A DNA stretch of 64,000 bases, taken from NCBI GenBank assembly GCA_964646425.1, contig CAZYEI010000002.1:12975-76974 (forward strand), in the 5' to 3' direction. A model generated the notes under the pieces. The model worked only from the letters and a program-made list of their open reading frames with translations. It was not told where the DNA came from and did not search any database. Below are positions 43,292 to 50,550 of the stretch, piece after piece. Position 1 is the first letter of the stretch. Each line of letters starts with the position of its first letter. The DNA is from CAZYEI01 sp964646425. Its GTDB lineage: Bacteria > Bacillota_I > Bacilli_A > RFN20 > JAISJY01. The position numbers were made by a program, and so were the translations under genes.

Positions 43292-45289
43292 ATGAAAATT
43301 GCTTTAACTGGTAATCCAAACAGTGGAAAAACAACAATGTATAATGCATTAACAGGGAGAAATGAAAAAGTAGGAAACTGGGCTGGAGTTACTGTTGAGA
43401 AAAAAGAACATCAAATTAAAAAAATATTTTACGATCGTGATGAACGTTTAGTTGCCGTTGACTTACCTGGAGCTTATTCAATGTCTCCATTTACGTCAGA
43501 AGAAAGTATTACAAGTTCATATGTTAAGAACGAAAATCCTGATGTTATTATTAATATTGTGGATTCTACAAATTTAAGCCGTAGTTTATTTTTTACTACA
43601 CAATTATTAGAATTACATATTCCAGTTGTTGTTGCTTTGAATAAGTCCGATATTAATAAACGAAAAGAAACGCAAATAGATGTTGCAAAATTATCTGAAT
43701 TGTTAGGATGTCCTGTAATTGAAACTATTTCAACTTCTGCTACAGGATTAAATACTTTGATTGAAGCTGCTGTAAATGTCTATGGAAGAGGCCAAAAAGC
43801 GCCTTATTCACAAGGAAATATAGATATCACTGATAAAAAAGAAGTTGAAAAAGCTGACAGAGCAAGATTTGATTTTGTTAATAAAATTGTTGCCGAAGTT
43901 GAAAAAAGAAAAATATTAACTAAAGAAAAAAATGTTCAAGATAAAATTGATGCAGTATTAACAAATAAATGGATTGGTATTCCAATATTTGCTGTTGTAA
44001 TGTTTCTAGTCTTTCAAATTTCTCAAGCATGGGTTGGTCCTTTTATTGCTGATACATTGTGTGATTTATTAGAAATATTTAAAAACTGGGTTGCTGATAG
44101 TCTTGCAAATTCTGCAGGAGAATTAGATATTTGGAGTTCAATATTAGTCGAAGGTGTAATTGGTGGCGTTATTGCTGTCTTGGGCTTTTTACCATTAGTT
44201 ATGATTATGTATTTTTTAATTGCTTTATTAGAAGATTGTGGTTATATGGCCCGTGTTTCAGTGGTTTTAGATCCAATCTTTAAAAAAGTTGGTCTTTCAG
44301 GTAAATCAGTAATTCCGTTTGTTATTGGAACTGGCTGTGCAATTCCTGGTATTATGGCTTGTCGTACTATCCGTAATGAAAGAGAAAGACGAGCTACTGC
44401 AATGTTGACACCATTTATGCCATGTGGTGCTAAGTTGCCAGTAATTGCTTTATTTGCGGGTGTTTTCTTCGCTGATTCTTCATGGGTAGGTACTGTAATG
44501 TATTTTGTGGGAATTTTATTGATTCTTGCATGTGCACTTTTAATTAATCTTCTTACAGGATATAAAAATAGAAAATCATTCTTTATCATGGAACTTCCTG
44601 AATATAAGGTTCCAAATTTCTGGAAAGCTTTCTTATCTATGTGTGGCCGTGGTTGGGCTTATATAGTTAAGGCAGGAACAATTATTTTAGTTTGTAACTT
44701 TGCAGTTCATGTAATGCAAACATTTGATTGGAGCTTACATGTTGTTGACGCTAGTGATTCAATACTTCATGATTTAGCGACACCATTTGCTTATATACTT
44801 GCACCAATTGTAGGAATTTGTGCATGGCAATTAGCTGCAGCTTCAGTTACAGGTTTTATTGCCAAAGAAAATATTGTTGGAACATTAGCAGTTTGCTATG
44901 GAATCACAAATTTTATTAATGTAGATGATCTAATCTTAGAAAGTGGAGCAGAAGAAGTAGCAGCAATCTTTGCTATTACAAAAGTTGCTGGATTAGCATA
45001 TTTAATGTTTAACTTATTTACACCACCTTGTTTTGCAGCGATCGGTGCAATGAATTCAGAAATTAAAAGTCGAAAATGGTTATGGGCTGGTATTGGTCTT
45101 CAATTTGCCGTAGGTTATACAGTTGGATTCTTAGTATTTTTCTTTGGTACATTATTTACAGGTGGCAGTTTAGGTGCACCATGGATGCCAATTGTAGGTT
45201 GGTTAATTGTTATTATAATAGCAGTGATTATTACTTCGCTTATTATCAAGAAAAATAGACATTTAAAGGAAGAATATGCATTTAATTAG
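43292..45289 (+). CDS. feoB: Ferrous iron transporter FeoB
   Basis: Membrane Fe2+ importer with an N-terminal GTPase domain, 665 residues. G1 is GNPNSGKT (7-14), the switch region NWAGVTVEKK, G3 DLPG (57-60), G4 NKSD (117-120). A short helical domain leads to the membrane part, which has the conserved motifs GCGYMAR-like EDCGYMARVSVVLDP and GTGCAIPGIMACRT with Gate Cys residues, and MTPFMPCGAKLPV-like LTPFMPCGAKLPV. The C-terminus ends at about eight membrane segments. GAAAAGGGGGAA precedes the ATG. Its last 14 bases overlap the FeoB-associated gene. Confidence 0.97.
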   Translation: MKIALTGNPNSGKTTMYNALTGRNEKVGNWAGVTVEKKEHQIKKIFYDRDERLVAVDLPGAYSMSPFTSEESITSSYVKNENPDVIINIVDSTNLSRSLFFTTQLLELHIPVVVALNKSDINKRKETQIDVAKLSELLGCPVIETISTSATGLNTLIEAAVNVYGRGQKAPYSQGNIDITDKKEVEKADRARFDFVNKIVAEVEKRKILTKEKNVQDKIDAVLTNKWIGIPIFAVVMFLVFQISQAWVGPFIADTLCDLLEIFKNWVADSLANSAGELDIWSSILVEGVIGGVIAVLGFLPLVMIMYFLIALLEDCGYMARVSVVLDPIFKKVGLSGKSVIPFVIGTGCAIPGIMACRTIRNERERRATAMLTPFMPCGAKLPVIALFAGVFFADSSWVGTVMYFVGILLILACALLINLLTGYKNRKSFFIMELPEYKVPNFWKAFLSMCGRGWAYIVKAGTIILVCNFAVHVMQTFDWSLHVVDASDSILHDLATPFAYILAPIVGICAWQLAAASVTGFIAKENIVGTLAVCYGITNFINVDDLILESGAEEVAAIFAITKVAGLAYLMFNLFTPPCFAAIGAMNSEIKSRKWLWAGIGLQFAVGYTVGFLVFFFGTLFTGGSLGAPWMPIVGWLIVIIIAVIITSLIIKKNRHLKEEYAFN

Positions 45290-45512
45290 TTTTTTAGCAC
45301 TATTTATTTCTGGACAAATAATTGCAATTATAGCGATTATATTGATTATTGGCAGTGCATTACTTTATATAGTTAAAGCTAAAAAAAGTGGAAGAAAATG
45401 TATTGGTTGTCCTGATGGCTGTACTTGTAAAGTGAAAAAAATGCAAAAAAACTTAAAAAAAGCAAAAGGATATTGTAGTTGCTGTTCGAATAACGAAAAA
45501 GAAAATAAATAA
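45276..45512 (+). CDS. FeoB-associated Cys-rich membrane protein
   Basis: A 78-residue protein of the FeoB-associated Cys-rich type: one N-terminal membrane helix (about 10-33), then KSGRKCIGCPDGCTCK (Cys motif CxxCxxxCxC) and a second Cys cluster CSCC near the C-terminus after a Lys-rich helix. It is proposed to help FeoB, possibly by binding iron or a cluster; its biochemistry is poorly known. It overlaps feoB by 14 bp and has an AAAGGAAG ribosome binding site within feoB, so it is translationally coupled. Confidence 0.85.
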   Translation: MHLISFLALFISGQIIAIIAIILIIGSALLYIVKAKKSGRKCIGCPDGCTCKVKKMQKNLKKAKGYCSCCSNNEKENK

Positions 45513-45518
45513 ATTTTT

Positions 45519-45549
45519 AGGTTGTAATAATTTATATTACAACCTTTTT
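45519..45549 (+). terminator. Terminator of the feo operon
   Basis: AGGTTGTAATA (45519-45529) pairs with TATTACAACCT (45535-45545), followed by T5. Confidence 0.85.
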
Positions 45550-45712
45550 ATATAGATAATAAATTTATTATATTATGTGCAATAAATAAAAATAATGCAC
45601 AATTAAATACCTTTCTTCTTTAGAATTAATATAATTAATTATTGTAAAAAATGATTAAAAAATTATAAATAAGTCATACTAAATATAGAAATACTGAAAG
45701 GAGTTTAATTAT

Positions 45713-45871
45713 ATGAAATATGTATGTGATATATGTGGCTGGGTTTATGATGAAGAAGAAGGAAATATTGAAAATGGAATTAAACCTGGAACAAAATTTG
45801 AAGATTTACCGGATGATTTTGCTTGTCCATTATGTGGAGTAGGCAAGGAAAATTTTAGTAAAGTAAAATAA
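45713..45871 (+). CDS. Rubredoxin
   Basis: A 52-residue electron carrier with one iron held by four cysteines: CDICG (Cys5, Cys8) and CPLCG (Cys38, Cys41). The core NGIKPGTKFEDLPDDFACPL is textbook rubredoxin. The ATG at 45713 follows AAAGGAG. In anaerobes rubredoxin feeds electrons to peroxide or superoxide reductases and flavodiiron proteins; none of these is in the window. It lies between the iron-uptake genes and the MarR/ABC operon but has its own terminator, so it appears to be a separate transcript. Confidence 0.95.
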   Translation: MKYVCDICGWVYDEEEGNIENGIKPGTKFEDLPDDFACPLCGVGKENFSKVK

Positions 45872-45899
45872 AAATTTATTCATAGTATTAGATAAAATA

Positions 45900-45948
45900 A
45901 AAGTAGACTTTGTACAAAAATAAAAGAACTGTACAAGTCTACTTTTTA
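45900..45948 (+). terminator. Terminator after rubredoxin
   Basis: AAAGTAGACTTTGTAC (45900-45915) pairs, with one bulged T, with GTACAAGTCTACTTT (45931-45945), followed by Ts. Confidence 0.8.
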
Positions 45949-46037
45949 TTGTTTATTTTAAAATATACTTTTAATTATTTTTTGTCAAAAAAAGATATTT
46001 CTTTTTATAAAAATATTAATATAATTGGTTAATTTCA

Positions 46038-46066
46038 TTGATATACATTTGATATTTTGCTAAAAT
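46038..46066 (+). promoter_or_regulatory. Extended -10 promoter of the marR/ABC exporter operon
   Basis: TTGATA (46038-46043), 17-bp spacer ending TGC, TAAAAT (46061-46066). Confidence 0.7.
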
Positions 46067-46067
46067 G

Positions 46068-46080
46068 CTAACCATGTTAG
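46068..46080. promoter_or_regulatory. Operator palindrome at the marR start site
   Basis: CTAACCATGTTAG (half sites CTAAC/GTTAG, 3-bp spacer) begins one base after the -10 box. Its reverse strand reads CTAACATGGTTAGC, nearly the same as the site before the exporter genes. Confidence 0.65.
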
Positions 46081-46101
46081 TTATTTGTGGAGGTGTTATT
46101 T

Positions 46102-46557
46102 ATGGATAAAAGAGAGCAAGCAATATTTTTGATGGATGAATTTAAAAAATGTCGTCCTCAAATGTTTTTTGAAAAATTTAATATAACTGAAAAAGGAACA
46201 CATTTTGTTTTAGATTATTTGGTTCATCATAATGATGAAGTTATTTCAGCAGATTTATCTAATTCATTAGGGGTTTCAACTGCAAGAATGGCTAAATTGC
46301 TTAATAATATGGAGAAAAAGGGACTAATTAGGAAATATTCATCTAATATTGATGCTAGAAAAACGGTTATTGTTTTAACTAAGGAAGGAAGAACTTTAAT
46401 TAGTAAACATCAAGAAGCATTAATAATTGCTATAAGTAAATTAATAGAAGAAGTTGGGTTTAAGGATATTAGTGAGTTTATTAGAATATCTTATAAGATG
46501 AAAAATTCAATGATTTTTGATGAAACAATTATTGAACAATTAAAAATTATTGAATAA
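46102..46557 (+). CDS. MarR-family transcriptional regulator
   Basis: A 151-residue winged-helix regulator: dimerisation helices at both ends, HTH at about 48-72 (ISADLSNSLGVSTARMAKLLNNMEKKG), wing LIRKYSSNIDARKTVIVLT. ATG 46102 is preferred over GTG 46087 because GGAGGTG overlaps the GTG. A palindrome covers its own start site and a similar one lies between it and the ABC exporter genes, so autoregulation and control of the exporter are likely. Related palindromes before feoA and feoB raise the possibility of iron or redox control; the ligand is not known. Confidence 0.88.
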   Translation: MDKREQAIFLMDEFKKCRPQMFFEKFNITEKGTHFVLDYLVHHNDEVISADLSNSLGVSTARMAKLLNNMEKKGLIRKYSSNIDARKTVIVLTKEGRTLISKHQEALIIAISKLIEEVGFKDISEFIRISYKMKNSMIFDETIIEQLKIIE

Positions 46558-46574
46558 AAACTTATAGGTAATAG

Positions 46575-46587
46575 CTAATATGGTTAG
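46575..46587. promoter_or_regulatory. Operator palindrome upstream of ABC exporter pair 2
   Basis: CTAATATGGTTAG (46575-46587, followed by C) matches the reverse strand of the marR site (CTAACATGGTTAG) at 12 of 13 positions. It sits in the 56-bp gap before the exporter ATG. Confidence 0.6.
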
Positions 46588-46613
46588 CAAATAAATTAAA
46601 AGGAGGAATTATT

Positions 46614-48389
46614 ATGTTACATCTATTTAAGTATTTAAGGAAAAAAGATTGGATATATATGTTAATCGCTTTAGTTTTAATAGTCATACAAGTTGCGCTA
46701 GAATTAACAATACCAGATTATACAAAACAATTAACTATTATTGTTCAAAGTGGAGCAAATTCAATGGATGAAGTTTGGAAAAATGGTGGCTTAATGCTTT
46801 TATGTGCTTTGGGGAGTTTAATATGTGCGGTTATTTGTTCATATTTTATTTCTAAAGTTGCTAGTTCTTTTTCTAAAAATTTGCGTGAAAATTTATTTAA
46901 TAAAATAACAAATTTTTCAAATTCAGAAATGAATAATTTTTCTACACCTAGTTTGATAACTAGAACTACAAATGATGTTATGCAAATGCAAAATTTTATG
47001 GCTATCGGTGTTCAAATGTTATTTAAAGCACCGATAATGGCTATTTGGGCAATATGTAAAGTTGCTAAAACAGATATAAGATGGACTACTGCTACAATTA
47101 TTTGTATTTGTATAATTGTAATTTGTGTTGCTATTTTGGTTGCGATTTGTTTGCCTAGATTTAGAAAAATTCAAAAGTTAACTGATGAATTAAATGATGT
47201 TACACGAGAAAATGTAACTGGAGTTCGTGTTGTTAGAGCATTTAATGCAGAAAACTATCAAGAAAAAAAATTTGAAAAAGTAAATGATGAAATAACTAAA
47301 ACAAGTTTATTTTCAAACAAAGCAATGGGGCTTATGTCACCTATAATGAATGTTTGTATGAATGGTTTAACACTTGCTATTTATTGGATTGGTGCTCTAT
47401 TAATAAATGAAATTTCGATTGCTGATTATTCAGGAAATATCAAAGATTTTGTTTTGGCTAAAGCAGATGTAATTGCCAATATGACAGTTTTTACATCATA
47501 TGCAATGCAAATTGTTATGTCTTTTATGCTTTTAATAGTTGTATTTATTATTTTACCTAGAACTATTATTTCTGGAAATCGTATTTGGGAGGTATTAAAA
47601 ACAAATCCTAGCATTAATGATGGTATTAATGATGTAACTACAAATCAAATTGGTACAATTGAATTTAAGAATGTTTCATTTGCTTATTCTGCAGAATCTG
47701 AAGCTTCTATTAAAAATATCTCATTTAAGGTTAATAAAGGTGAAACACTTGCTATAATCGGAGCTACTGGTAGTGGCAAAACATCAATTATCAATTTAAT
47801 CCCAAGATTTTATGATGCAACTGCTGGTGAAGTGTTTGTTGATGGAATTAATGTCAAGGATTATAAAATTAAAGAATTAAGAAATAAGATAGCAATTGCC
47901 TCACAAAAAGCTGCCTTATTTAAAGGAACTATTAAAGATAATATAGTATATGGATCTAAAAATAAGATAAATGAAGAGAAAATTGCTTTGGCAATTGATG
48001 TATCTAAATCTGATTTTATAGCTGAACTTGAAAAAGGTATTGATAGTGAAGTGGCTCAAGGCGGAACAAATTTCTCTGGTGGTCAAAAGCAAAGAATAAG
48101 TATTGCTAGGGCTTTATATAAAGATGCTGAAATTATGATTTTTGATGATACATTTTCAGCATTAGATTATAAAACAGATATGCTAGTTAGAAAAGGAATA
48201 AAGGAAAATTTAAGGGAAAAAACAGTTATAATTATTGCTCAAAGAATTGGAACAATTATGAATGCTGATAAGATTATTGTTTTAGATGAAGGAGAAATAG
48301 TCGGAATAGGAAGCCATGAAGAACTATTAAATAATTGTGCAGTATATAAAGAAATTGCTTTATCTCAACTTTCAAAGGAGGAATTATAA
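46614..48389 (+). CDS. Heterodimeric ABC exporter, degenerate-site subunit (pair 2)
   Basis: A 591-residue ABC exporter half with a six-helix membrane domain (about 12-315) and an ATPase domain. Walker A GATGSGKT, signature FSGGQ. Walker B is IMIFDDTFSALD (Asp for catalytic Glu) and the H-loop is IIAQRIGT (Gln for His); both changes mark the degenerate ATP site, as in TM287. AAAGGAGG precedes the ATG. The partner gene starts 1 bp after its stop. It is under the MarR gene upstream. The substrate is unknown; MarR-linked pairs often export drugs or toxic metabolites. Confidence 0.92.
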   Translation: MLHLFKYLRKKDWIYMLIALVLIVIQVALELTIPDYTKQLTIIVQSGANSMDEVWKNGGLMLLCALGSLICAVICSYFISKVASSFSKNLRENLFNKITNFSNSEMNNFSTPSLITRTTNDVMQMQNFMAIGVQMLFKAPIMAIWAICKVAKTDIRWTTATIICICIIVICVAILVAICLPRFRKIQKLTDELNDVTRENVTGVRVVRAFNAENYQEKKFEKVNDEITKTSLFSNKAMGLMSPIMNVCMNGLTLAIYWIGALLINEISIADYSGNIKDFVLAKADVIANMTVFTSYAMQIVMSFMLLIVVFIILPRTIISGNRIWEVLKTNPSINDGINDVTTNQIGTIEFKNVSFAYSAESEASIKNISFKVNKGETLAIIGATGSGKTSIINLIPRFYDATAGEVFVDGINVKDYKIKELRNKIAIASQKAALFKGTIKDNIVYGSKNKINEEKIALAIDVSKSDFIAELEKGIDSEVAQGGTNFSGGQKQRISIARALYKDAEIMIFDDTFSALDYKTDMLVRKGIKENLREKTVIIIAQRIGTIMNADKIIVLDEGEIVGIGSHEELLNNCAVYKEIALSQLSKEEL

Positions 48390-48390
48390 T

Positions 48391-50193
48391 ATGCCAGGTC
48401 CTATGAGAAGAAATGGTCCAATAGATTCTAAAGAAAAAGTAGATATTCAATCAATAAAAAAATTAATTGGCTATTGTAAAAAATATTTATTGGCTATAAT
48501 TATCGCTTTAATTTTTGCTTGTGTTTCTGCAGTAATTCAAATTATAAGTCCTGATAAAATATCTGATTTATTGGCTATAGTTCAAAAGGGAATTACATCA
48601 GTAGATAAAATAGATATGTCTAGTTTTTATGATGGTTGTGTTTTTCTTATTTCTATTTATGTAATTGGTGCAATTGTGAGTTATTTACAACAATTTATCA
48701 TGGCAAATGTTACCCAAAAGACAGCTAAAAAATTAAGGACAGATATTAATGATAAAATTAATAAATTACCATTAAGTTATTTTGATAAAACAACTAGAGG
48801 AGATATTTTATCTAGAGTAACTAATGATGTTGATACAATTTCTCAAACATTGGGTAGTACTATTGCAAATTTTGTAAATGCAATTACTTTATTAATAGGA
48901 GTTGTATTTATGATGTTTTATGTAAATGTAACACTTGCATTAATTACAATTTGTTCATCATTGTTGGGATTTGTCTTAATGTTTACTATTCTTGGTTTAT
49001 CACAAAAGTATTTTAATAAAAGACAAAAAAATCTTGGAGAAATGAATGGACAAATTGAAGAAATATATACAAATCACAATATTGTTAAATCATATAATGG
49101 TGAAAATCAAGCACGTCAAAAATTTATGGTAATTAACAACGAACTTTATCAAAATAACTTTAAGTCACAATTTTTATCAGGGTTTATGCCACCGATAATG
49201 ACTTTTGTTGGAAATCTTTCATATGCATTAATTTTTATAGTAGGTATTGCTATGGCAATAAATGGTAATAATAGCGTTACTTTTCCAATAATTGTTTCAT
49301 TTACAATGTATGCTAGATTATTTTCTTCACCTTTACAAACAATTGCTCAAGCTATGAGTTCAGTTCAACAAGCTTCTGCTGCGTCTAAAAGAGTTTTCGA
49401 AATGTTAGATGAAAAAGAAGTAGAAGATGAAACAAATAAAAATGTAGTTTTACCAAGTGTTGAAGGAAATGTTGAATTTAAAAATGTGAGATTTAGTTAT
49501 GAAGAAAATAATCCTATTATTCATAATTTTTCTGCAAATTTAAAAAAAGGACAAAAAGTTGCTATTGTTGGTCCTACTGGAGCAGGAAAGACAACAATTG
49601 TAAATTTATTAATGCGTTTTTATGAAGTGGACTCTGGAGATATTTTAATTGATGGCGTTTCAATAAAAGAAATGAAACGAGAAACAGTTAGAGATTTATT
49701 TGATATGATTCTTCAAGATACTTGGTTATTTAATGGTACAATTAGAGAAAATTTAGTTTATAATAAAAAGAATGTAAGTGATGAAGAATTAAATACTGTT
49801 TGTAGAGCTGTGGGATTACGTCATTTTATAAAAACATTACCAAATGGATATGATACAAAATTAGATGATAATTTATCGCTTTCCGAAGGACAAAAACAAC
49901 AATTAACAATTGCAAGAGCAATGATTAAAAATTCACCATTATTAATATTAGATGAAGCTACTTCAAGTGTTGATACAAGAACTGAAATGGTTATTCAAAA
50001 AGCTATGGATAAATTAACTGAAGGAAGAACTTCATTTGTAATTGCTCATAGATTATCGACAATTAAAAATGCAGATGTAATCTTAGTGATGAAAAATGGT
50101 GATATTGTTGAGCAAGGAAATCACCAACAATTGTTAAGCAAAAAAGGATTTTATGCTGAAATATATAATTCTCAGTTTGAAATTATTTCATAA
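48391..50193 (+). CDS. Heterodimeric ABC exporter, consensus-site subunit (pair 2)
   Basis: A 600-residue partner half with a short N-terminal tail (MPGPMRRNGP), six membrane segments and an ATPase domain. Walker A GPTGAGKT, Walker B LLILDEATSSVD with catalytic Glu, H-loop IAHRLST. The signature is LSEGQ, where Glu replaces the first signature Gly, the expected complement to the degenerate partner. ATG 48391 is chosen over 48337 because AAAGGAGG (48374-48381) lies directly upstream and within the preceding gene. Confidence 0.92.
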   Translation: MPGPMRRNGPIDSKEKVDIQSIKKLIGYCKKYLLAIIIALIFACVSAVIQIISPDKISDLLAIVQKGITSVDKIDMSSFYDGCVFLISIYVIGAIVSYLQQFIMANVTQKTAKKLRTDINDKINKLPLSYFDKTTRGDILSRVTNDVDTISQTLGSTIANFVNAITLLIGVVFMMFYVNVTLALITICSSLLGFVLMFTILGLSQKYFNKRQKNLGEMNGQIEEIYTNHNIVKSYNGENQARQKFMVINNELYQNNFKSQFLSGFMPPIMTFVGNLSYALIFIVGIAMAINGNNSVTFPIIVSFTMYARLFSSPLQTIAQAMSSVQQASAASKRVFEMLDEKEVEDETNKNVVLPSVEGNVEFKNVRFSYEENNPIIHNFSANLKKGQKVAIVGPTGAGKTTIVNLLMRFYEVDSGDILIDGVSIKEMKRETVRDLFDMILQDTWLFNGTIRENLVYNKKNVSDEELNTVCRAVGLRHFIKTLPNGYDTKLDDNLSLSEGQKQQLTIARAMIKNSPLLILDEATSSVDTRTEMVIQKAMDKLTEGRTSFVIAHRLSTIKNADVILVMKNGDIVEQGNHQQLLSKKGFYAEIYNSQFEIIS

Positions 50194-50257
50194 TTATTCT
50201 AGAAAAATATCGAAAAAATACTATAATTAGTGTGTATTAGTTTAGGGGGAGAGAAAA

Positions 50258-50521
50258 ATGGACAAACCAAAAATTAAAATAACGCTTATAGATAGAAAAG
50301 GTGATATGCCATGTCATAGAAGGCATAAAATAGGAGATAGTTTTGATTTTGATACTGAAAGAGGAAAATTATGTCCAATGGCAATGCATGTTGCTTTTGC
50401 ATATGTAGAGATATTGAGATATGGTGGTAGCATTCCTACATCGAAAGATAAAATTATAAAATTTTCATGTCCTGATGCTGATACATTGAATATTTTTAAA
50501 ATTGAAGTTGAAAATAATTAA
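50258..50521 (+). CDS. TIGR04076 family protein
   Basis: An 87-residue soluble protein resembling the TIGR04076 family: KIKITLIDRKGDMPCHRRHKIGD-type N-terminus (quoted here in part), the segment RGKLCPMAMHVAFAYVEILRYGG, and the C-terminal SCPDADT. Its three cysteines (about 19, 39, 70) match conserved positions. No function is established; members occur mainly in anaerobes next to redox or CoA-related enzymes. It starts after GGGGGAGAG and ends 29 bp before the activase gene, suggesting an operon with that two-gene iron-sulfur system. Confidence 0.75.
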   Translation: MDKPKIKITLIDRKGDMPCHRRHKIGDSFDFDTERGKLCPMAMHVAFAYVEILRYGGSIPTSKDKIIKFSCPDADTLNIFKIEVENN

Positions 50522-50550
50522 ATGATTAAATATGATTCGAGGTTTTATAT

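Noticed and set aside
44242..44589. A 115-codon minus-strand ORF inside feoB
   Set aside because: It mirrors highly conserved FeoB membrane motifs and has no ribosome binding site.
46087..46101. GTG start for the first MarR gene, and similar early starts at 39126, 42962, 48337 and 53450
   Set aside because: In each case the apparent extension contains or overlaps the ribosome binding site of a better placed ATG.
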